From assembly GCF_018847975.1 (NCBI RefSeq), contig NZ_CP072597.1, forward strand, positions 4,813,001-4,877,000: DNA of 64,000 bases, given 5' to 3'. The notes beneath the pieces were generated by a model. The model was not told the origin of the DNA. It was given only the letters and a program-made list of their open reading frames with translations, and made no database searches. Numbering within the stretch: the first letter of the stretch is position 1; each line of letters begins with the position of its first letter. Positions 60,939-64,000 of this stretch are shown one piece after another. The position numbers were made by a program, and so were the translations under genes. The DNA is from Lysobacter sp. K5869. Lineage in GTDB: Bacteria; Pseudomonadota; Gammaproteobacteria; Xanthomonadales; Xanthomonadaceae.

Positions 60939-63029
60939 ATGCAATTCGGCAAAGACATGGTGCTGCGCTTGCTGATCGTCGACGACAGCGTCGAGGCAGC
61001 CGAAGCCATCGTCAGCGCACTGCGCAACAGCGGCATCGCGGTGCGGCCCACGCGCCCGGAAAGCGAACAGGAACTGTCGGCGCTGATCCTGCAGCACCCG
61101 CCGGATCTGGTCCTGGCCGCGCGCAATTCGCGCAACGTCTCGCTGGCCAAGCTGATGCAGGCGGTCGACGCCAGCGGCAAGGACTTGCCGGTGCTGGTGA
61201 TGATGGAAGCCGTCGACGAGACCGCCCTGCTCGGGGTCATGGAGATCGGCGCGCGCGGCATCGTCCTGCGCTCCAACACCGGCCACCTGCAGAACCGGGT
61301 CCGCGCCGAATGGTCGGACCTGGAAGCGCGCCGCTCGCTGCGCAAGCTCGAAGCCCAGGTGCGCGAGACCGAGCGCCGCTGCGACGCGCTGATCGATTCC
61401 TCGCGCGATCCCATCGCCTACATCCACGAAGGCATGCACATCCGCGCCAACGCGGCCTACCTGGAGATGTTCGGGTTCGAGTCGTTCGAGGACATCGAGG
61501 GCATGTCCCTGCTCGATCTGGTCGCGCCCGGCCAAGTCGACGGCTTCAAGCAACTGCTCAAGCAGCTCAGCAAGGGCGACGCGCCGCCGCCGAGCTACGA
61601 GACCCAGGCCCGCACCCTCGACGGCAACGCGTTCCCGGCGGTGATGGAGTTCACCCCCGCCACGTATGAGAGCGAGCACTGCCTGCAAGTGGTGCTGCGC
61701 CGGCAGGAGATCGACCCGGAACTGGCGCGCGAAGTCGAAGCGCTGCGCCAGCGCGATCAGGTCACCGGCCTGCTCAACCGCGCCACCTTCCTGCGCCAGC
61801 TCGAGGACGCGGTGGCCGACGCCGCCCAGGGCCAGGCCCATCACGGCCTGCTGCTGGTCGAGCCGGACCACTACAACCAATTGCTGCAGGAAATCGGCCT
61901 GGATCAGGCCGACCAACTGGTCGCCGCTTGCGGCCAGCGCCTGCGCGAGGCGATCGGCCCGGACGACATCGCCGCGCGCTTCAGCGAACACCAGTTCGCG
62001 GTGCTGACCCTGCGCAGCGACCACCAGCACACCTCGGCGCTGTCCGATCGCCTGCGCGAGGCCTTCTCCGGCCGCGTGCTGGAAACCGACCACCTCGCCC
62101 TGAGCGCCACCGCCAGCGTCGGCGGCGTGCAGATCGGCGAGAAGATCGCCAGCGTCACCGCGGTGCTGGGCAAGGCCAGCCAGTGCCTGCAATCGGCGAT
62201 CGACATCGGCGGCAACCGCAGCGAGCTGTTCGATCCGGGCGCGGCCGACCGCGCCGAGGAAGAGCGCATCGCCGCCTGGGTCGCGCGCATCCGCGACGCG
62301 CTCGACGCCGACCGCTTCGTCATGAACTACCAGCCGCTGATCAACCTGCACGGCGAGCCGATCGAGATGTACGAGGCGTACCTGCGCATGCAGAGCGCCG
62401 GCCCCGACGACGGCAGCGAACTGGTGCAGCCGCTGTCGTTCCTGCAGATCGCCGAGGAACACGGCCTGCTGTGGGAAATCGACCGCTGGGTGGTCGGCAA
62501 GGCGATCCAGGTGATCGGCGAGCGCATGCGCCAGGGCAAGCGCACCACCTTGCTGGTCAAGATCACCCAGGCCTCGCTGCAGGACGAAAGCCTGCAGCAG
62601 CACATCGTCGAGAAGCTGGCCAAGCACGGCGCCGACGGCAAGCTGCTGGTGCTGCAACTGCCCGAGTCGAAGGTGTTCACCAACCTGCGCGCGGCGCAGG
62701 AGTTCCAGTCGCGCGTCTACCACTACGGCGTGCGCGTGGGCCTGGAGCAGTTCGGCGCCGGCCTCAACTCGTTCCAGTTGCTCAACCACTTCGACGCAGC
62801 CTTCCTCAAGATCGACCGCGGCTACATGGAAGACCTCACCACCAATCCCGAGCACCAGCAGCGCATCCGCGAGATCGCCGAGAAGGCGCGCGAACTGGGC
62901 CGGCAGACCATCGCCGAGTTCGTCCAGGACGCGGCGAGCATGAGCTTGCTGTTCGCGGCCGGGATCGATTACGCGCAGGGGCATTTCCTGGCGGCGGCGG
63001 GGCCGGAGATGGATTACGACTTTCAGTGA
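60939..63029 (+). CDS. fimX: FimX-like c-di-GMP effector (REC-PAS-degenerate GGDEF-degenerate EAL)
   Basis: A 696-residue protein. The ATG at 60939 follows GGAGGTGG. A receiver-like domain (LLIVDDSVEAAEAIV) covers ~10-125, PAS (DALIDSSRDPIAYIHEGMHI) ~150-260, GGDEF ~290-430 and EAL ~450-690. The GGDEF site reads SEHQF and the EAL motif EAY, while DFGxG becomes QFGAG, so neither enzyme activity is expected. This is the pattern of Xanthomonas/Pseudomonas FimX, which binds c-di-GMP through its EAL domain and promotes type IV pilus assembly with PilZ/PilB. Confidence 0.85.
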   Translation: MQFGKDMVLRLLIVDDSVEAAEAIVSALRNSGIAVRPTRPESEQELSALILQHPPDLVLAARNSRNVSLAKLMQAVDASGKDLPVLVMMEAVDETALLGVMEIGARGIVLRSNTGHLQNRVRAEWSDLEARRSLRKLEAQVRETERRCDALIDSSRDPIAYIHEGMHIRANAAYLEMFGFESFEDIEGMSLLDLVAPGQVDGFKQLLKQLSKGDAPPPSYETQARTLDGNAFPAVMEFTPATYESEHCLQVVLRRQEIDPELAREVEALRQRDQVTGLLNRATFLRQLEDAVADAAQGQAHHGLLLVEPDHYNQLLQEIGLDQADQLVAACGQRLREAIGPDDIAARFSEHQFAVLTLRSDHQHTSALSDRLREAFSGRVLETDHLALSATASVGGVQIGEKIASVTAVLGKASQCLQSAIDIGGNRSELFDPGAADRAEEERIAAWVARIRDALDADRFVMNYQPLINLHGEPIEMYEAYLRMQSAGPDDGSELVQPLSFLQIAEEHGLLWEIDRWVVGKAIQVIGERMRQGKRTTLLVKITQASLQDESLQQHIVEKLAKHGADGKLLVLQLPESKVFTNLRAAQEFQSRVYHYGVRVGLEQFGAGLNSFQLLNHFDAAFLKIDRGYMEDLTTNPEHQQRIREIAEKARELGRQTIAEFVQDAASMSLLFAAGIDYAQGHFLAAAGPEMDYDFQ

Positions 63030-63113
63030 AGCGAAAGCGGGAATAGGGGTTGGGGAACTGGGGGATTGGCGGTTGTTGCGGTCCCGCTTGCCTTCGCAGG
63101 ATCGATCGAAAAG

Positions 63114-63141
63114 AAAAAGCCCGCCGGATGGCGGGCTTTTT
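63114..63141. terminator. Bidirectional intrinsic terminator
   Basis: AAAAAGCCCGCC and GGCGGGCTTTTT pair fully around GGAT. It lies between the convergent fimX and htpX genes and has T-runs on both strands, so it can serve both. Confidence 0.88.
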
Positions 63142-63161
63142 CGTGGGTGTCGCGGGTGGGC

Positions 63162-64000
63162 TCAGCGGACCACAGCGGGGCCGCTGGCGCGTTCGGGCGC
63201 GGCGTCGATCAGGGCCTGGATGCGCTCTTCCAGCGGCGGGTGGCTGCGCATCAGCTTGGACAGGCCGTGGCCGACCGCGCCGCTGATGCCGAAGGCCTGG
63301 ACCTGATTCGGCAAGGTGCTCTCGCCGTAGGTCAGCGACAGGCGCTTGAGCGCGGCGATCATCTTCTCGCGACCGGCCAGACGCGCGCCGCCGGCGTCGG
63401 CGCGGAACTCGCGGTAACGCGAGAACGCCATCGCGATCATGCTGGCGAGCAGGCCGAACACGATGTCGAGCGCGAACACCGCGACGAAGTAGAACAGGCC
63501 GCGGCCGCCGCCTTCGCGGTTGCCGCTCATCATCGCGTCGAGCCAGCCGCCGACGATGCGCGCGGCGAACAGCACGAAGGTGTTGAGCACGCCCTGGATC
63601 AGCGCCATGGTGACCATGTCGCCGTTGGCGACGTGGCTGACTTCGTGCGCCAGCACCGCCTCGGCCTCGTCGCGGCTCATCGCCCGCATCAGGCCGGTGG
63701 ACACCGCGACCAGCGAGTTGTTGCGGCTGGCGCCGGTGGCGAAGGCGTTGATTTCCGGCGCGTCGTAGATCGCCACTTCCGGCATGCCGATGCCGGCGGC
63801 TTCGGCCTGGCGGCGCACCGTGCTGACCAGCCACTGCTCGGTTTCGTTGCGCGGCTGTTCGATCACGTAGGCGCCGGTGGTCTTCTTGGCGATCCACTTG
63901 GACATCAGCAGCGAAATCAGCGAACCGCCGAAGCCGAACACCGTGGCCATGACCAAGATCGCGCCGTTGTTGCCCAGGCGGATGCCGAACACGTTCTGCA
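63162..64000 (-). CDS. htpX: Protease HtpX, 5' end outside the window
   Basis: A membrane zinc metallopeptidase (M48) that degrades damaged membrane proteins. The frame is open to base 64000, so the N-terminal part is cut; the GTG at 63992 is internal ([12 protein letters not shown] is continuous). [15 protein letters not shown] holds HExxH, and [15 protein letters not shown] the third ligand. Membrane helices flank the site. Ends with [10 protein letters not shown]. Confidence 0.95.
   Translation of the reverse strand, partial: QNVFGIRLGNNGAILVMATVFGFGGSLISLLMSKWIAKKTTGAYVIEQPRNETEQWLVSTVRRQAEAAGIGMPEVAIYDAPEINAFATGASRNNSLVAVSTGLMRAMSRDEAEAVLAHEVSHVANGDMVTMALIQGVLNTFVLFAARIVGGWLDAMMSGNREGGGRGLFYFVAVFALDIVFGLLASMIAMAFSRYREFRADAGGARLAGREKMIAALKRLSLTYGESTLPNQVQAFGISGAVGHGLSKLMRSHPPLEERIQALIDAAPERASGPAVVR

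Overview
The window is a high-GC stretch of a gammaproteobacterial chromosome, most likely Lysobacter or a close relative in the Xanthomonadaceae. The best evidence is the arginine cluster at 28.9-40.7 kb. It encodes the xanthomonad route with N-acetylornithine carbamoyltransferase, acetylcitrulline deacetylase and a fused acetylglutamate synthase/kinase, joined to proB and proA. A type IV secretion effector with an XVIPCD-like tail, a FimX-like protein and many GTAG-type REP palindromes point the same way. Genus level is inference.

0-12.5 kb is accessory and rearranged. The left edge has visibly lower GC and holds an incomplete gene, a broken gene and an AbiGi-like gene. An internally deleted copy of a serine hydrolase follows, 6.6 kb before the intact copy. 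Between the copies lie a four-gene operon (two SnoaL-like proteins, a quinone oxidoreductase, a DoxX protein) divergent from a LysR gene, and an AraC regulator/NAD-dependent reductase pair. After the intact hydrolase comes a metallopeptidase-XVIPCD effector with an overlapping lipoprotein gene, the likely immunity protein. A ~93-bp direct repeat flanks this module.

12.5-28.3 kb holds a glyoxalase-fold protein, an ECF sigma factor with a SnoaL-like tail, a LytTR two-component system, an exported alpha/beta hydrolase and an orphan gene. A lower-GC ATPase + HNH pair resembling the Septu (PtuA/PtuB) anti-phage system follows. Next are an HxlR regulator divergent from an azoreductase-DoxX-pirin operon, two small secreted proteins and a large CocE-type hydrolase.

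28.3-41.1 kb is the arginine/proline operon, read on the minus strand as argF', argG, argE', argB, GNAT, argC, proS, argH, proB, proA. Its odd features are an inserted prolyl-tRNA synthetase gene of the alphaproteobacterial type, long inverted repeats on both sides of argG and upstream of argF', and a possible leader peptide plus terminator upstream. A tandem REP array ends the cluster.

41.1-64 kb is mostly conserved core: cysS, sufE, an MFS transporter, a deaminase, a DksA-like protein with a histone-H1-like tail, yidD, pyrC-like dihydroorotase, an M23 peptidase, a second REP array, a papain-like protein overlapping a diguanylate cyclase gene, folE2, a phytoene-synthase-like gene, gph, ubiG, an MTA/SAH deaminase, efp divergent from epmB, fimX and htpX (cut by the window end). 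No tRNA, rRNA, CRISPR array, transposase or prophage was recognised.
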